Below, piece by piece: positions 44,144 to 54,447 of a DNA stretch of 64,000 nucleotides; positions within the stretch are counted from its first letter, which is position 1, and every line of letters starts with the position of its first letter. The stretch is from contig NZ_FWEX01000005.1 of assembly GCF_900170025.1 (NCBI RefSeq), forward strand, positions 419,073-483,072, given 5' to 3'. The notes below the pieces were generated by a model. The model saw only the letters and a program-made list of their open reading frames with translations, had not been told where the DNA came from and ran no database searches. The DNA is from Nitrospira sp. ND1. GTDB lineage: Bacteria > Nitrospirota > Nitrospiria > Nitrospirales > Nitrospiraceae. Made by a program: the position numbers and the translations under genes.

Positions 44144-47100
44144 TTACTTCTTCTCGGCACAGCGATCGTAGACGCGTCGCGAATCCGACAACGGCTCCCA
44201 CCGTAGGATCTGCAACGCATCGTCCACATAGGCCGGCGTGCGCATTCCGTTGAGCACGGACGTGACGCCCCCTGTGCTGGCGAGAACCCACAGCGCCTTC
44301 TGCGACAAGGTCGCCTTCCGTCTCTGTTCGGGCAACAACGGATCGATGGTTCGATGCAGGTCTTCGGCGCGCAGCCGGCTGCGCTCACTGGCTTCACGAT
44401 GCAACGTTCGCAGGAGCGCGAGGAGTTCCGGTACGTACCGGTCACGCCAGGTTTCCCACTGCTCAGCAATGGTACCCGTAAACGCTTCGGAGAGCGCGCG
44501 AAGCACCTGATTCACGTGGGGTGCAATCATCTGCGTTTCAATTTGTTCCCAATGTTCCAAGCCCTGCACTTGCGTGCGGATGCGGTTCAGTTCGTCGGCC
44601 CATCGGAAAAAGTCTGCGGGAAGCATGCCTTGGCCGCTGTGGGCCACCGCCGGCGCAAGATCCTTTCGATACTCTTCTTCCAACAGGGCGACCTTCTGTC
44701 GTTGCGTCTCGAAGTCCGCCTCCGGCGCCGGCACCGGCACATCGGCCAATCGCACCACGCCGCCGCGCTGGGCCGGCATCGCATTCAGCGGGCGATTCAC
44801 GAGCACCGCGACACCTTCCCTCAGGGCTTCATCCAGCAAGGTGCTGCCGTTGTCCGGACCCGTATTCTTGATCAACGCCGCGCCGGACTCGTGCACATTC
44901 ATCGGACACTGCAAAACCGTGAAATGGTGAGCGGCCGCTCCGACGTTCTTTGCCGCCGCCTTCGCGGCTTCAATCATGCGAGACACGGACGTGGCGCCGG
45001 GCTCATCCGGAGAGGCCGTGGACGTATTGGACGAAACGCCGTACCCGCGCAGCCGGCCCGCTTCAACCTGCCTTTCGCAATACTCGAATGCCAGTTGCAA
45101 CCGCGCATAAAATTCATCGCGCACCGTGGGCAGCTCCCGTTGCTCACCGGCGCCGAGACGGGTCGCGTGGGACAGGAAATACTCCGGGTTGTGGAGCAAA
45201 CAGACATCCAGCGTCGCCAATCCCAGGCGATCCAGCGACAGCGTCAATTGATCTGCCAGGAACTCCGGATGGATGCAATGCCAGATGTCGTCGCCGTACT
45301 TCACCATGTCCGGATAGGGCTTCCCGGATTTTTCCCGCGTTTTGGCCTGGGCCAGATTCTGGCCCTGCACATAGCCGATCTTCGACACCACGATGATTTC
45401 CTCACGGGCTACTTCACCGGCACGTATCAATTGCTGCAGGACCGCACCCACCACTTGCTCGCTCTCACCGTCCATGTAATTCGTCGAGGTATCGATCAGG
45501 TTGCAGCCCGAGCGAATCGCCTTGATCAGGGCCTCTCGATGCTCCGCTTCCCGTTGCCCGACCCGGTACGTGCCGAATCCGAGACGGCTGACCGTCAGTC
45601 CTGTCGCCCCGAACGGCCCGAACCCGTTCGCCAACGAGCCGGCCCCGGTGGCATCGTGAATCTTCCGGGCCGCGTAACCGGCCGTGCCCTGAACGGTCGC
45701 GGCCCCCGGATACAAATTTCCGCTCAAGACCTTTTGTTCGGGCGCAGTCAACGGCGGTGCAGCTTTGTGCGATGGATCGAGCAACGCAGGGAGATCCGCG
45801 GGATCGGTGATCGGCTGTCGGCAGGCAAAATTCCGGCAGACATACAACGCCGCCTTGCCGCCGACCAGGGCCTTCCCTTGCAACAGCGGATGGGTCGGCT
45901 CGGACTGCTGCGATGTCCGATAGGCGATAACACGATTCGAAATATAGGTCCGGCTGACTGCCGCGCATAACGCGACGGTGTTAGAATCGCCGGATGCCCC
46001 GATGACGGCAATTTCAACCGGACCGCTGGTCAACAGATCGACGACGATCAGACTCTTCGCAAATGCGCGCGGGTAGCGGGCAATCTGGCGCCCATAGGCG
46101 CGCACAGCCGCAGCAGCCGCTTGCCGGAAATCCTCCCGCCCGAAGTGATAGGACAATCGGGCCAGCACCGCTGCCGCCACAGCATTCCCGCTCGGCGTGG
46201 CTCCGTCCGGACCTTCACGACTGCGCATGATCAAGGCTTCGTGGCCCGTGGCGGTGGTGAAGAATCCGCCCTGTTGACTGTCGGAGAAATCCGCAAGGAT
46301 GCGCTCCGCGAGCCGCACCGCCGCAGACAGGTACCGCTCGTTGCCGCCTGCTTCATAGGTGTCGATCAAGCCTTCGGCAAAATAGGCATAGTCTTCCAGG
46401 TAGGCATCCAGGTGAGCCGTGCCGGCGCGATAGGTCCGCAGGAGTCGTCCGTCAGTCTTAGCGAGCGTCGTCAGGAGGAACTCACATGCGCGTTCGGCAG
46501 CGGCCCGATACCGCGGCATGTCGAACACCCGCCCGGCTTCCGCCATGGCGCTGATCATCATTCCGTTCCAGGCCGTGATGACCTTGTCATCGAGTCCGGG
46601 CGGAACGCGTTTCGCGCGCGCCGCATAGAGCAACGGCTTCACCCGATCGATGGTCTCTTGCAAGTCCTCGACGGTCAGCCCCAACTCTTTCGCCACCAAC
46701 GCGACGGACTTGGCCGTATGCAGCACATTCTTGTGCTCCCAGTTGCCGCCCGGTGTGACATCGTAATAGGCACAGATTCGCCGCACATCCTCTTCGTTCG
46801 AAAGCACCGCGCGAATTTCCTCCGGCGTCCAGACGAAGAATTTCCCCTCCACCCCTTCGGAGTCGGCATCGGTTGCGGAATAGAACCCGCCCTCGGGAGA
46901 CGTCATTTCCTTCAGAACATAGTCGAGGGTTTCACAGGCCACGCGACGGTAGTTTTGATCTCCGGTCACTTGAAACGCTTCGACATAGACGCGCGCCAGC
47001 AGGGCGTTGTCGTACAGCATCTTCTCGAAATGGGGCACCAGCCACCGTTCGTCGGTGGAGTAGCGCGCGAAGCCGCCCCCGATCTGATCGTAGATCCCGC

Positions 47101-47842
47101 CGGCCGCCATGGCATCCAACGTAGTGCGGACCATCGTGAGCGTATGGGGATCCTTGGTGCGGTGATAACAATGGAGCAACAGCGAGAGGCCGGTGGCAGG
47201 CGGAAACTTCGGGGCGCCGCCGAATCCTCCGAGCTTGGCATCGAAGTCCTCTGCAAACTGGGTCACGGCCATGTCGAGCTCGGCTTCGCCGACCGTGGTC
47301 GGGGAAGGGGCGTGACTTCCGTCCTGCAGGCGCGCGGTGAGGGTCGCGGCTTGGGTCAGTACGCCCGCATGATCTTTTTCCCAATACTCGGCAATTTTCT
47401 TGAGCAGGGTGGGGAAGCCAGGACGGCCCCATCGATCCTCAGGCGGAAAATAAGTCCCGGCAAAAAACGGTTTCTGATCGGGAGTCAGGAACACGGTCAT
47501 GGGCCAGCCACCCTGATTCCGGTTCAGCGCCAGCGTGGCCTGCATGTAGATCTCATCAAGATCGGGCCGCTCTTCGCGATCGACTTTGATGCACACGAAA
47601 TGTTGATTCATGATCCGGGCGATCGCCTCGTTCTCAAACGATTCCCGCTCCATGACATGACACCAATGGCAGGAGGAATAGCCGATCGAGAGGAGAATCG
47701 GCCGCTTCAGTTTCGCGGCTTGCGCCAACGCTTCAGGTCCCCAGGGATACCAATCCACCGGGTTATAGGCATGTTGCAGGAGATAGGGACTGGTCTGCTG
47801 TATGAGGCGATTCGGCTCGCGGCCGGGGGTTGTGCTGGTCAT
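44144..47842 (-). CDS. DUF255 thioredoxin-like protein (YyaL type) fused to an aldo/keto reductase
   Basis: A 1232-residue fusion. Residues about 1-170 are a DUF255 thioredoxin-fold domain with [14 protein letters not shown] near residue 56. Residues about 190-690 are the helical barrel of the YyaL/SSP411 family. From about residue 735 there is a complete aldo/keto reductase: Asp and Tyr in DTSTNYMDG, Lys in VVSKIGY and His in LLHNPEYF. No stop or frameshift separates the parts. Both halves exist separately in other organisms. The substrate and the reason for the fusion are unknown. Confidence 0.85.
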   Translation of the reverse strand: MTSTTPGREPNRLIQQTSPYLLQHAYNPVDWYPWGPEALAQAAKLKRPILLSIGYSSCHWCHVMERESFENEAIARIMNQHFVCIKVDREERPDLDEIYMQATLALNRNQGGWPMTVFLTPDQKPFFAGTYFPPEDRWGRPGFPTLLKKIAEYWEKDHAGVLTQAATLTARLQDGSHAPSPTTVGEAELDMAVTQFAEDFDAKLGGFGGAPKFPPATGLSLLLHCYHRTKDPHTLTMVRTTLDAMAAGGIYDQIGGGFARYSTDERWLVPHFEKMLYDNALLARVYVEAFQVTGDQNYRRVACETLDYVLKEMTSPEGGFYSATDADSEGVEGKFFVWTPEEIRAVLSNEEDVRRICAYYDVTPGGNWEHKNVLHTAKSVALVAKELGLTVEDLQETIDRVKPLLYAARAKRVPPGLDDKVITAWNGMMISAMAEAGRVFDMPRYRAAAERACEFLLTTLAKTDGRLLRTYRAGTAHLDAYLEDYAYFAEGLIDTYEAGGNERYLSAAVRLAERILADFSDSQQGGFFTTATGHEALIMRSREGPDGATPSGNAVAAAVLARLSYHFGREDFRQAAAAAVRAYGRQIARYPRAFAKSLIVVDLLTSGPVEIAVIGASGDSNTVALCAAVSRTYISNRVIAYRTSQQSEPTHPLLQGKALVGGKAALYVCRNFACRQPITDPADLPALLDPSHKAAPPLTAPEQKVLSGNLYPGAATVQGTAGYAARKIHDATGAGSLANGFGPFGATGLTVSRLGFGTYRVGQREAEHREALIKAIRSGCNLIDTSTNYMDGESEQVVGAVLQQLIRAGEVAREEIIVVSKIGYVQGQNLAQAKTREKSGKPYPDMVKYGDDIWHCIHPEFLADQLTLSLDRLGLATLDVCLLHNPEYFLSHATRLGAGEQRELPTVRDEFYARLQLAFEYCERQVEAGRLRGYGVSSNTSTASPDEPGATSVSRMIEAAKAAAKNVGAAAHHFTVLQCPMNVHESGAALIKNTGPDNGSTLLDEALREGVAVLVNRPLNAMPAQRGGVVRLADVPVPAPEADFETQRQKVALLEEEYRKDLAPAVAHSGQGMLPADFFRWADELNRIRTQVQGLEHWEQIETQMIAPHVNQVLRALSEAFTGTIAEQWETWRDRYVPELLALLRTLHREASERSRLRAEDLHRTIDPLLPEQRRKATLSQKALWVLASTGGVTSVLNGMRTPAYVDDALQILRWEPLSDSRRVYDRCAEKK

Positions 47843-47916
47843 GCGCGAACCGTATCACGCACCGATTGAATGGGTCAATGAAGCGAAGGAGAGAAGGAAG
47901 GGCAACCGCGCGAGGC

Positions 47917-47960
47917 AAAAAAATTGGCTCGCGCCGGCATCCGGAGTCGCGAGCCAATTT
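47917..47960 (-). terminator. Rho-independent terminator of the small repeat-protein gene
   Basis: AAATTGGCTCGCG and CGCGAGCCAATTT form a perfect 13-bp stem; read on the minus strand it is followed by a T-run. Confidence 0.92.
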
Positions 47961-47989
47961 GGACTACGAAAGAACGTCGGAAGCGAGGA

Positions 47990-48214
47990 TCAGTGTCCGC
48001 CCTTCTTTTCGTCCTTCTTCTTCTCTTCGCCGAACACGGTCTGGGACAGGTGTCCACCCTTCTTCTCTTCCTTCTTCTTGTCATCGCCGAAGAGGGTCTG
48101 GGAGAAGTGGCCGCCCTTCTTCTCTTCCTTCTTCTTGTCGTCACCGGCGAACGACGGGGCGGTGAATGCAACGAGAATGGCTGCCGCTACGAATGCAAAT
48201 AGAGCACGCTTCAT
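47990..48214 (-). CDS. Small secreted protein with three Lys/Glu-rich repeats
   Basis: A 74-residue protein starting at MKRALFAF behind AAGGAGGGG. A signal peptide ends near PSFAG (about residue 23). The mature part is almost entirely three near-identical units built on DDKKKEEKKGGH, separated by FSQTLFG and LSQTVFG, and ends in GGH. The GGH triplets could bind metal. I do not recognise a family. It has its own terminator and is therefore probably a monocistronic, well-expressed gene. Confidence 0.75.
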   Translation of the reverse strand: MKRALFAFVAAAILVAFTAPSFAGDDKKKEEKKGGHFSQTLFGDDKKKEEKKGGHLSQTVFGEEKKKDEKKGGH

Positions 48215-48664
48215 GGAAACCCCTCCTTGAAAGGTTGAGAATATAAGTGCCCACCACAAGGGCGGGCCGAGGGTAGCCAACCTGTCAAAAAAAGTCAACG
48301 AAACTCTTCACCATCTTGTTTTGCCTCCGCAGACAGCCCGCCAGGGCCTGGGACGCCCCCTGGCGAACAGCTCCACAATCTTTTCCGGTTGGATTCGAAT
48401 CAAAGCTGAATTCTCAATGTGATATGAGCCGAACATCAACTCATCATTGCGTCTTCATCCTCTCCAGCGACAGCCAGCGTTCTCGTGTCACCGTTCCTGC
48501 GACTCTTACATCTCCAGTGCGCGCATCAGAAGATCCCTGAAGACAGCTCTTGCTCGGTGGGACACGGCAGCCCTGCACAGCGAACCGGCCATAGTGTTGT
48601 CACCCGCGTGTCATCCACTGTGATACACTCTTGAACAAGGCCACTCACATCCGGGTCGCAGCCT
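48215..48664. other. Intergenic region between divergent genes
   Basis: About 450 bp without a supported gene. It must hold the promoters of the repeat-protein gene (minus) and malic enzyme (plus). I see no strong promoter or repeat. Confidence 0.4.
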
Positions 48665-50107
48665 ATGACCACCGATGACATCGGTCCCTATTCCAACTAC
48701 CGCCTGACCGTCCGCCTCGCACTCCTCAACAAACCGGGTATCTTCGCAAAAGTGGCCGGGCTGCTGGCCGAAGAGGGGGCCAACCTCGGGGCCGTAGACA
48801 TCGTGTCGGCGAATGCCGAACGCATGATCAGGGACATTACCTTCGACGTGCAGAATGAGGCCCACGGAGAACGTGTCCTCGAACGGCTCGAAGCCCTGCC
48901 GGAAGTGAATGTGCTCTCGGCATCCGACCGGATTTTCCTCCTCCATCTGGGCGGAAAAATCAGAGTCCAGAGCAAAGTCCCGGTCAATACGCGCAATGTC
49001 CTCTCGATGATTTACACACCCGGGGTGGGGCGTGTCTGCCAGGCCATCGCGAAAGACCCATCGAAAGCCTATGCCTTCACGATCAAGAGCAATAGCGTGG
49101 CCGTCGTCACCGACGGGTCTGCGGTACTGGGTTTGGGCAATCTCGGTCCCTCCGCCGCACTTCCGGTGATGGAAGGCAAGGTCATGTTGTTCAAGGAATT
49201 GGCGGGCATCGATGCCTGGCCGATTTGTGTCGCCACGCAGGCCCCTGATGAAATCATCCGCATCGTGCGCGGCATCGCCCCCGGTTTCGGCGGCATCAAC
49301 CTGGAAGACATCAGCGCCCCGCGTTGCTTTGAAATTGAACGCGCACTCAAGACATCCCTCGACATTCCCGTCATGCACGACGATCAGCACGGTACGGCCG
49401 TCGTCCTCCTGGCCGCTCTGACCAATGCATTGAAGGTAGTCGGAAATCGAATGGAAGATGTCCGGATCGTGGTGAACGGCCTGGGCGCAGCCGGAACCGC
49501 CTGTTGCCGTATTCTGCTCGCCGCCGGGGCGTCCCATCTCATTGGGTGCGACAAGGAGGGTATCGTGCTGATGGGTGATGCGGAGGAACTGCGAGCCTGC
49601 CGCACCGATCTTCACGCCTGCATCCGTCGGGATCAGCCGCGCGGGACGCTCCACGATGCCTTGAAGGGCGCCGACGTGTTCATCGGGCTCTCCGTGGGCA
49701 ATGTGCTGAACCGGGAGGATCTCGAACGGATGAATCAGGACCGGATCGTCTTCGCGATGGCCAACCCCGATCCGGAGATCGAACCGAAGGTGGGCGATGA
49801 GGCCTCACGGATCTTTGCCACCGGCCGGTCGGACTTTCCCAACCAGATCAACAACGCCCTGTCGTTTCCAGGAATTTTCCGCGGGGCGCTCGACGTGCAA
49901 GCCAGCGAGATCAACGAAGCCATGAAGCTGGCGGCGGCCGAGGCCATTGCCGGTTGTGTGCCGGCCGAAGCCCTGTCGGAGGACTACATCATCCCCAGCG
50001 TGTTCGATCGCGACGTGGTGCCGCGCGTCGCGAAGGCAGTGGCCGCGGCTGCGCGCGCAACCGGCGTGGCCCGCCGCCGTATCCGGATCGACGACGACCT
50101 CCGCTGA
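48665..50107 (+). CDS. Malic enzyme with N-terminal ACT-like domain
   Basis: A 480-residue protein. Residues about 10-90 form an ACT-type regulatory domain (RLTVRLALLNKPGIFAKVAGLL). The rest is a NAD(P)-dependent malic enzyme of the short bacterial type: VTDGSAVLGLGNLG near residue 149, VMHDDQHGTA near residue 237 and the nucleotide-binding VNGLGAAGTA near residue 275. It converts malate to pyruvate and CO2 (or the reverse). The ACT domain suggests regulation by a small ligand. Confidence 0.9.
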   Translation: MTTDDIGPYSNYRLTVRLALLNKPGIFAKVAGLLAEEGANLGAVDIVSANAERMIRDITFDVQNEAHGERVLERLEALPEVNVLSASDRIFLLHLGGKIRVQSKVPVNTRNVLSMIYTPGVGRVCQAIAKDPSKAYAFTIKSNSVAVVTDGSAVLGLGNLGPSAALPVMEGKVMLFKELAGIDAWPICVATQAPDEIIRIVRGIAPGFGGINLEDISAPRCFEIERALKTSLDIPVMHDDQHGTAVVLLAALTNALKVVGNRMEDVRIVVNGLGAAGTACCRILLAAGASHLIGCDKEGIVLMGDAEELRACRTDLHACIRRDQPRGTLHDALKGADVFIGLSVGNVLNREDLERMNQDRIVFAMANPDPEIEPKVGDEASRIFATGRSDFPNQINNALSFPGIFRGALDVQASEINEAMKLAAAEAIAGCVPAEALSEDYIIPSVFDRDVVPRVAKAVAAAARATGVARRRIRIDDDLR

Positions 50108-50254
50108 CCGTGCAACCTTCTACCCCCTCCCGTTTCTTTTCTTGCTTGGCGTAGTCCTCGCACCCCATGTACAGTAGGCACATATTCTGATGGACTGGTT
50201 CGTCCGCGCGTCAGCCCTAGCCGGGGTTCCCCGCGACCGCCCTGAAAAATCACC

Positions 50255-51514
50255 GTGACGCCAACCACAATCGAAATGATCGGGACCGCTCTGTTCGTCG
50301 TCGCGATCCTGCATACCTTTTCCACCGCATTTTTTGAGCACCTGGCCCATACAAGACCGGCGCATGCCGGGCTGTGGCACTTGCTGGGGGAAGTCGAAGT
50401 TGTCTTCGGCTTCTGGGCGCTCGTCCTCATCGCCGTCATGTTCGTCACCGATGGGCCGGCTGCCGCGACACACTACCTCGATTCACGCAACTTCACGGAA
50501 CCGCTGTTCGTCTTCGCCATCATGGTCATCGCGGGCACGCGCCCGATTCTGCATGCCGCCACGAGCGGAGTTCGGCTGCTCAGCACGGCCCTCCCGTTGC
50601 CGCACAATCTGAGCGCCTATTTCACCATTCTGACGCTGGTGCCGTTGCTGGGGTCATTCATTACCGAACCCGCAGCCATGACCCTGGCCGCCCTGATGCT
50701 GCGCGACCGGTTTTTTCGGAACGGCCTTTCGAAGCCCTTGAGGTATGCCACCCTGGGAGTGCTGTTTGTGAATGTTTCGATCGGCGGGACGCTCACACCG
50801 TTTGCCGCGCCTCCGGTCTTAATGGTGGCCGGCACCTGGAACTGGGACTTCCCGTTCATGATGGGAAACTTCGGATGGAAAGCCGCGGTCGTGGTTGTCG
50901 TCAATGCGCTGGCTGCGGCGCTGCTGTTCCGTAGGGAGCTCTGTCGAATCTCTGCAGAGGGCCGCGAAACAGCACATGGCAGGGTGCCCTTCACGATGGT
51001 CGTGCTGCACCTGGTCTTTCTTGGGCTAGTGGTGCTCTTCGCCCATCACCCGGTGATGTTCCTGGGAGTCTTTCTGTTCTTCCTGGGTGTCGCCCAGGCT
51101 TACGAACGACACCAGGATCGCTTGATCCTGCGCGAGGGCTTACTTGTGGGATTCTTTCTGGCAGGCCTGGTCGTGATGGGTGGGCAGCAACAGTGGTGGC
51201 TGCAACCGATCCTGCTGAGCATGAGCAACGATGCGGTCTTCTTCGGGGCGACTATTCTGACGGCCTTCACCGACAATGCGGCGCTGACCTATCTCGGGTC
51301 GCTCGTGGAAGGCTTGTCGGATGGATTTAAATACGCGCTGGTGGCCGGTGCAGTCACGGGCGGCGGCCTGACCATCATCGCCAATGCGCCGAACCCTGCC
51401 GGCGTGGCCATGCTTCGCGGCCACTTCGAGGATGAGTCCATCAATCCGCTGGGACTCTTCCTGGGTGCGTTACCACCCACGATCCTCGCTGCGCTCGGCT
51501 TTTGGTGCCTGTAG
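50255..51514 (+). CDS. Putative Na+/H+ antiporter (membrane protein)
   Basis: A 419-residue polytopic membrane protein with about eleven hydrophobic helices. It resembles the family annotated as putative Na+/H+ antiporters, with SFITEPAAMTLAALML near residue 132 and GGTLTPFAAPPVLMVAG near residue 175, and a repeated motif in the second half (TAFTDNAALTYLG near residue 335 and IIANAPNPAG near residue 372). The transported ion is inferred from the family only. It starts at GTG. Confidence 0.75.
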   Translation: MTPTTIEMIGTALFVVAILHTFSTAFFEHLAHTRPAHAGLWHLLGEVEVVFGFWALVLIAVMFVTDGPAAATHYLDSRNFTEPLFVFAIMVIAGTRPILHAATSGVRLLSTALPLPHNLSAYFTILTLVPLLGSFITEPAAMTLAALMLRDRFFRNGLSKPLRYATLGVLFVNVSIGGTLTPFAAPPVLMVAGTWNWDFPFMMGNFGWKAAVVVVVNALAAALLFRRELCRISAEGRETAHGRVPFTMVVLHLVFLGLVVLFAHHPVMFLGVFLFFLGVAQAYERHQDRLILREGLLVGFFLAGLVVMGGQQQWWLQPILLSMSNDAVFFGATILTAFTDNAALTYLGSLVEGLSDGFKYALVAGAVTGGGLTIIANAPNPAGVAMLRGHFEDESINPLGLFLGALPPTILAALGFWCL

Positions 51515-51579
51515 ACCTCTCAACCCTTCACCAGACCCCGATGCTCCGCTCTTATCGAAGCGCAAACGGTTGTGCTAAG

Positions 51580-52260
51580 ATGCCCACGACCTTGCCAGGA
51601 ACCCTGGAGGGTCACGCCCAACGAGGACTTGTGGCCTTTTCGACCAATCGCCTGTTTAAATATCAGCGAGGCATGCGGCGGCGCATCGGCATGTTACGCG
51701 CCAAGAATGTCGACAGCATGGAGTTTGCCGTCGACTTCATGATGCAGGAACGGGTCGACAGCTACTTCCGCATCGAACCTGGGCTCGAAGAAGTCGAACG
51801 GTCGCTGCAACAGATCGAAGAGGAATTGGAACTGGTGAGGGATGTTTCGGGCGCCATTCGGCTGGAGTCCCGATTGGAGTTCGTCGAAGACCGCTGGGAC
51901 GAACTCGACAGTGAAGTGCGGGAACGTCCGCGCCGCCGGCGCCGCAAAATCAACCTGGCCGACTTTCTCAAAGCCGCGGGAGGGGAGGGAAGTCCCACCG
52001 GCGCGACCAATGAAGTCACCAATGCCTACGATGCCTATCAGATTCTGGGCCTCGAGTTCGGCACTCCGCTCGCCGATGTGACCACGTCCTTCCGTCAACG
52101 CGCCAAAGAACTCCACCCCGATGCGCGCAACGGCGACCGCAGTTCAGAACCAGAGCTCCGGCGCATCCTCGAAGCCTATCAATTTCTCAAAGAATACTTG
52201 AGCCTGAGCAACACCGAACCGCCGATTTCACGCGGGGCGGAATATCGCCCCACTGAGTAA
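51580..52260 (+). CDS. Protein with C-terminal J domain
   Basis: A protein of about 226 residues. The start is uncertain: MPTTLPG at 51580 is preferred over an in-frame TTG at 51502 that would overlap the previous gene. The middle is a charged coiled-coil region (EEVERSLQQIEEELELV) followed by basic RPRRRRRK. The C-terminus is a DnaJ-type domain (DAYQILGLEFG, with the HPD motif in KELHPDARNGD near residue 187). It may recruit DnaK. The stop is 3 nt from the RNase D start. Confidence 0.7.
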   Translation: MPTTLPGTLEGHAQRGLVAFSTNRLFKYQRGMRRRIGMLRAKNVDSMEFAVDFMMQERVDSYFRIEPGLEEVERSLQQIEEELELVRDVSGAIRLESRLEFVEDRWDELDSEVRERPRRRRRKINLADFLKAAGGEGSPTGATNEVTNAYDAYQILGLEFGTPLADVTTSFRQRAKELHPDARNGDRSSEPELRRILEAYQFLKEYLSLSNTEPPISRGAEYRPTE

Positions 52261-52263
52261 CCC

Positions 52264-53469
52264 ATGGCCACACTGGAACCGGAACAGACGTTCATTACCT
52301 CCGACGATGCACTCGATGCCCTCTGTGATCAACTCCTCAACAGTTCGGTCATTGCCATCGATACCGAGTTTATGGGGGAGGAGCATTTCATCCCCCGCCT
52401 GGAGTTGATCCAGGTCGCAGCGGAAGGGGTGGCGGCGGTCATCGACTTCCCGGCCGTGCAAGAGACCGCGCCAATGGCCCGATTCTGGGAGCTTGTCTGC
52501 GATGCCCGCATTGAAAAAGTGCTGCATGCGGGACGGCAGGACCTGGAACTGTTTGCGCACCATGCCGGACGTCTGCCGAAGCCGTTTTTCGATACGCAAA
52601 TCGCCGCCGCCATGGTCGGCTACGGCGCGCAGACCGCCTATGCCAACCTGGTCCAGCGCGTCCAGGGTGTGAAACTCGACAAGGCCCATACGTTTACGAA
52701 TTGGAGCCAGCGGCCGCTGAGCCGGGAGCAGCTGATTTATGCCCTGGATGACGTGACCTTTCTGCTCCCGGTGCATCAGCATCTCCGGCAGAAATTATCC
52801 GTGATGGGTCGCTCGGAGTGGGTGGACGAGGAATTTGCCCGCTTGGAGGTCTCTCTCGGCGCGCAGGCGCGGGACCCGCTGGAGCGATATCAACGAATCC
52901 GTGGATGGGATAGCCTCAAACCACGCGCGGCCGGCGTCCTGCGCGACCTTGCAGCCTGGCGTGAAGGGGAGGCCCGGCGTCGCAACGTCCCGCGAGGACG
53001 AGTGATGCGTGACGAGGTGCTGGTGCAACTGGCCCGTCAAACACCGCGCACACTGGATCAATTGCGCGGCATGCGGGGGATGTATTCGTCGGAAGTCGAA
53101 CGGAACGGACAGGCGCTTCTCGCCACCATGCAGCAGGCGTTGGCGCGACCGGAATCCGAATGGCCCGAGGTCCCGCGCGATCGCAAACCGGATCCCGAGT
53201 CCACCGGCGTGCTGGAGCTGCTGCAGGCTGTGCTGAAGTCTCGTGCCTCCGTGGAGAACATTGCCCCGACGTTGATCGCCACCACCGGTGACTTGCAGGC
53301 CCTGGTCGAACGCGCCTCGCCGGTGGAGGAGATGGACATTCCCGTGTTGCGGGGATGGCGGCGGCAACTGGTCGGAGAAACACTCCTCAGCGTCTTATCC
53401 GGCGATCTGAAGGTGTGGATCGACCCACAACTCGGCAAACTCCGCTTCGGCCATCTCGATCACGCGTAA
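52264..53469 (+). CDS. rnd: Ribonuclease D
   Basis: A 401-residue protein. The N-terminal exonuclease domain has the DEDD residues: IAIDTEFMGE near residue 35, LHAGRQDLELF near residue 92 and YALDDVTFLLPV near residue 161. One or two HRDC domains follow (RAAGVLRDLAAWREGEARRRNVPRGRV near residue 225). It trims the 3' ends of stable RNAs such as tRNA. Probably coupled with the J-domain gene. Confidence 0.9.
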   Translation: MATLEPEQTFITSDDALDALCDQLLNSSVIAIDTEFMGEEHFIPRLELIQVAAEGVAAVIDFPAVQETAPMARFWELVCDARIEKVLHAGRQDLELFAHHAGRLPKPFFDTQIAAAMVGYGAQTAYANLVQRVQGVKLDKAHTFTNWSQRPLSREQLIYALDDVTFLLPVHQHLRQKLSVMGRSEWVDEEFARLEVSLGAQARDPLERYQRIRGWDSLKPRAAGVLRDLAAWREGEARRRNVPRGRVMRDEVLVQLARQTPRTLDQLRGMRGMYSSEVERNGQALLATMQQALARPESEWPEVPRDRKPDPESTGVLELLQAVLKSRASVENIAPTLIATTGDLQALVERASPVEEMDIPVLRGWRRQLVGETLLSVLSGDLKVWIDPQLGKLRFGHLDHA

Positions 53470-53480
53470 CCTCCGCCGTC

Positions 53481-53674
53481 TAGCACGCATTCTTCATGAG
53501 CACTTCTGCTGCAATCGCGGATTCGCTGCTACTACGCGCCTTCGGCTGGCAGGCTCGCCGCTCGGTCCCTCGACGTACTGTTCAAGTACGCCTCGGTCCC
53601 TCACAGCTCCGCATGCCCGTCTCGCAACGCGACTGCGCGATTTCCCGACGAACTGTCATGAGGAATGCGAGCTA
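53481..53674. repeat. 194-bp palindromic intergenic element with 19-bp terminal inverted repeats
   Basis: The ends TAGCACGCATTCTTCATGA (left) and TCATGAGGAATGCGAGCTA (right) are inverted with two mismatches. Inside are nested inverted repeats (AATCGCG at 53513, CGCGATT at 53636), a duplicated CTCGGTCCCTC and a central GTACT/AGTAC hairpin. The element fills the space between convergent genes, and its right end supplies the stop codon of the gene at 53672. It looks like a MITE- or REP-type repeat. Confidence 0.65.
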
Positions 53675-53914
53675 GCGCGTCGCGCCTCGCGTGGCTTGAG
53701 CGCGGCTCTGAGTCCGACGCTCTTTCCACAACCCCAGCAACAACGTCAGCAACGCCAGGCCGATTTCGTCGGCCAGCGGGATCACGTCCGGCACAATGAT
53801 GTCCGCCAGGGTGAGGAGGGCGAACATCACGAAGAGAGACGGAAAGCGAAGGTTGAGCCGCTGCAGAATCCTTCCGAGCAGCGACACGCGATCAACGGAA
53901 CTGAATGCGAACAT
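53672..53914 (-). CDS. Small membrane protein (possibly DUF6116-like)
   Basis: An 80-residue protein with two hydrophobic segments (LFVMFALLTLADIIVPD and EIGLALLTLLLGLW) and a basic tail. The pattern with PDVIPLADE between the helices recalls the DUF6116 type; that assignment is from memory. The stop codon lies in the inverted-repeat element, so the last few residues may be element-derived. Confidence 0.6.
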   Translation of the reverse strand: MFAFSSVDRVSLLGRILQRLNLRFPSLFVMFALLTLADIIVPDVIPLADEIGLALLTLLLGLWKERRTQSRAQATRGATR

Positions 53915-53994
53915 AAGTCCGGCCCTCCGTCATCCCCCCCGGCGCCTCCACAACTGGGTCTACAGATGCGCTCGGTTCAGCGTTCCTTGGAAGC

Positions 53995-54345
53995 TCACAG
54001 CATTTGAGTGATCGTGTCCGCCGGGCGCGCCAGCATGGCCTTGTCGCCTTTTTCGACCAGCGGACGCTGGATCAAATCCGGATGCAGAACCATCAGGTCG
54101 AGCACATGGTCCTCGCTCAGCGCCGGGTCGGATAGCTTCAGCGACTTGTAGAGATCTTCCTTCGTCCGTAAGACCTCACGCGCCGTCAGTCCGGCTTTCT
54201 TCAGCAGGGCCTTGAGCCGGCTCTTCGTGAAGGGTTGCTCATAATAATTGATCGCCTTGAACGGTTGCCCGCTTTCGCGCACAATCCGGACGGCCTCGCG
54301 ACACGTTGAACAAGTGGGCTTCTGATAAATCGTGATCTCCGCCAT
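53995..54345 (-). CDS. arsC: ArsC/Spx-family thioredoxin-fold protein (arsenate reductase-like)
   Basis: A 116-residue protein. The start is at MAEITIYQKPTCSTC behind a GGAGAG site. The N-terminus has the catalytic Cys motif PTCSTCREA near residue 10 and the domain has the family end LIQRPLVEKGDKAML. ArsC reduces arsenate using glutaredoxin; Spx-like relatives are regulators. No ars operon genes are near, so arsenate reductase activity is inferred. Confidence 0.78.
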   Translation of the reverse strand: MAEITIYQKPTCSTCREAVRIVRESGQPFKAINYYEQPFTKSRLKALLKKAGLTAREVLRTKEDLYKSLKLSDPALSEDHVLDLMVLHPDLIQRPLVEKGDKAMLARPADTITQML

Positions 54346-54447
54346 ACCTTCAGCCTCTCTCCTTCTTATAAGGTTCCCTTGACGCAAATTTTTGACCTGT
54401 GTTACATGGACACACGAGACTTCACCCTAGAGCGATACTGTTGACCT

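Noticed and set aside
44354-45970. A 538-codon + strand frame opposite the aldo/keto reductase part
   Set aside because: It is rich in Arg, His and Gln without any domain and fully antisense to a well-supported gene.
46121-47869. A long open frame (over 580 codons) on the + strand opposite the DUF255/aldo-keto gene
   Set aside because: It is antisense to a gene with clear catalytic motifs, its translation has a shadow-type composition and no domain, and it arises from GC-rich codon use.
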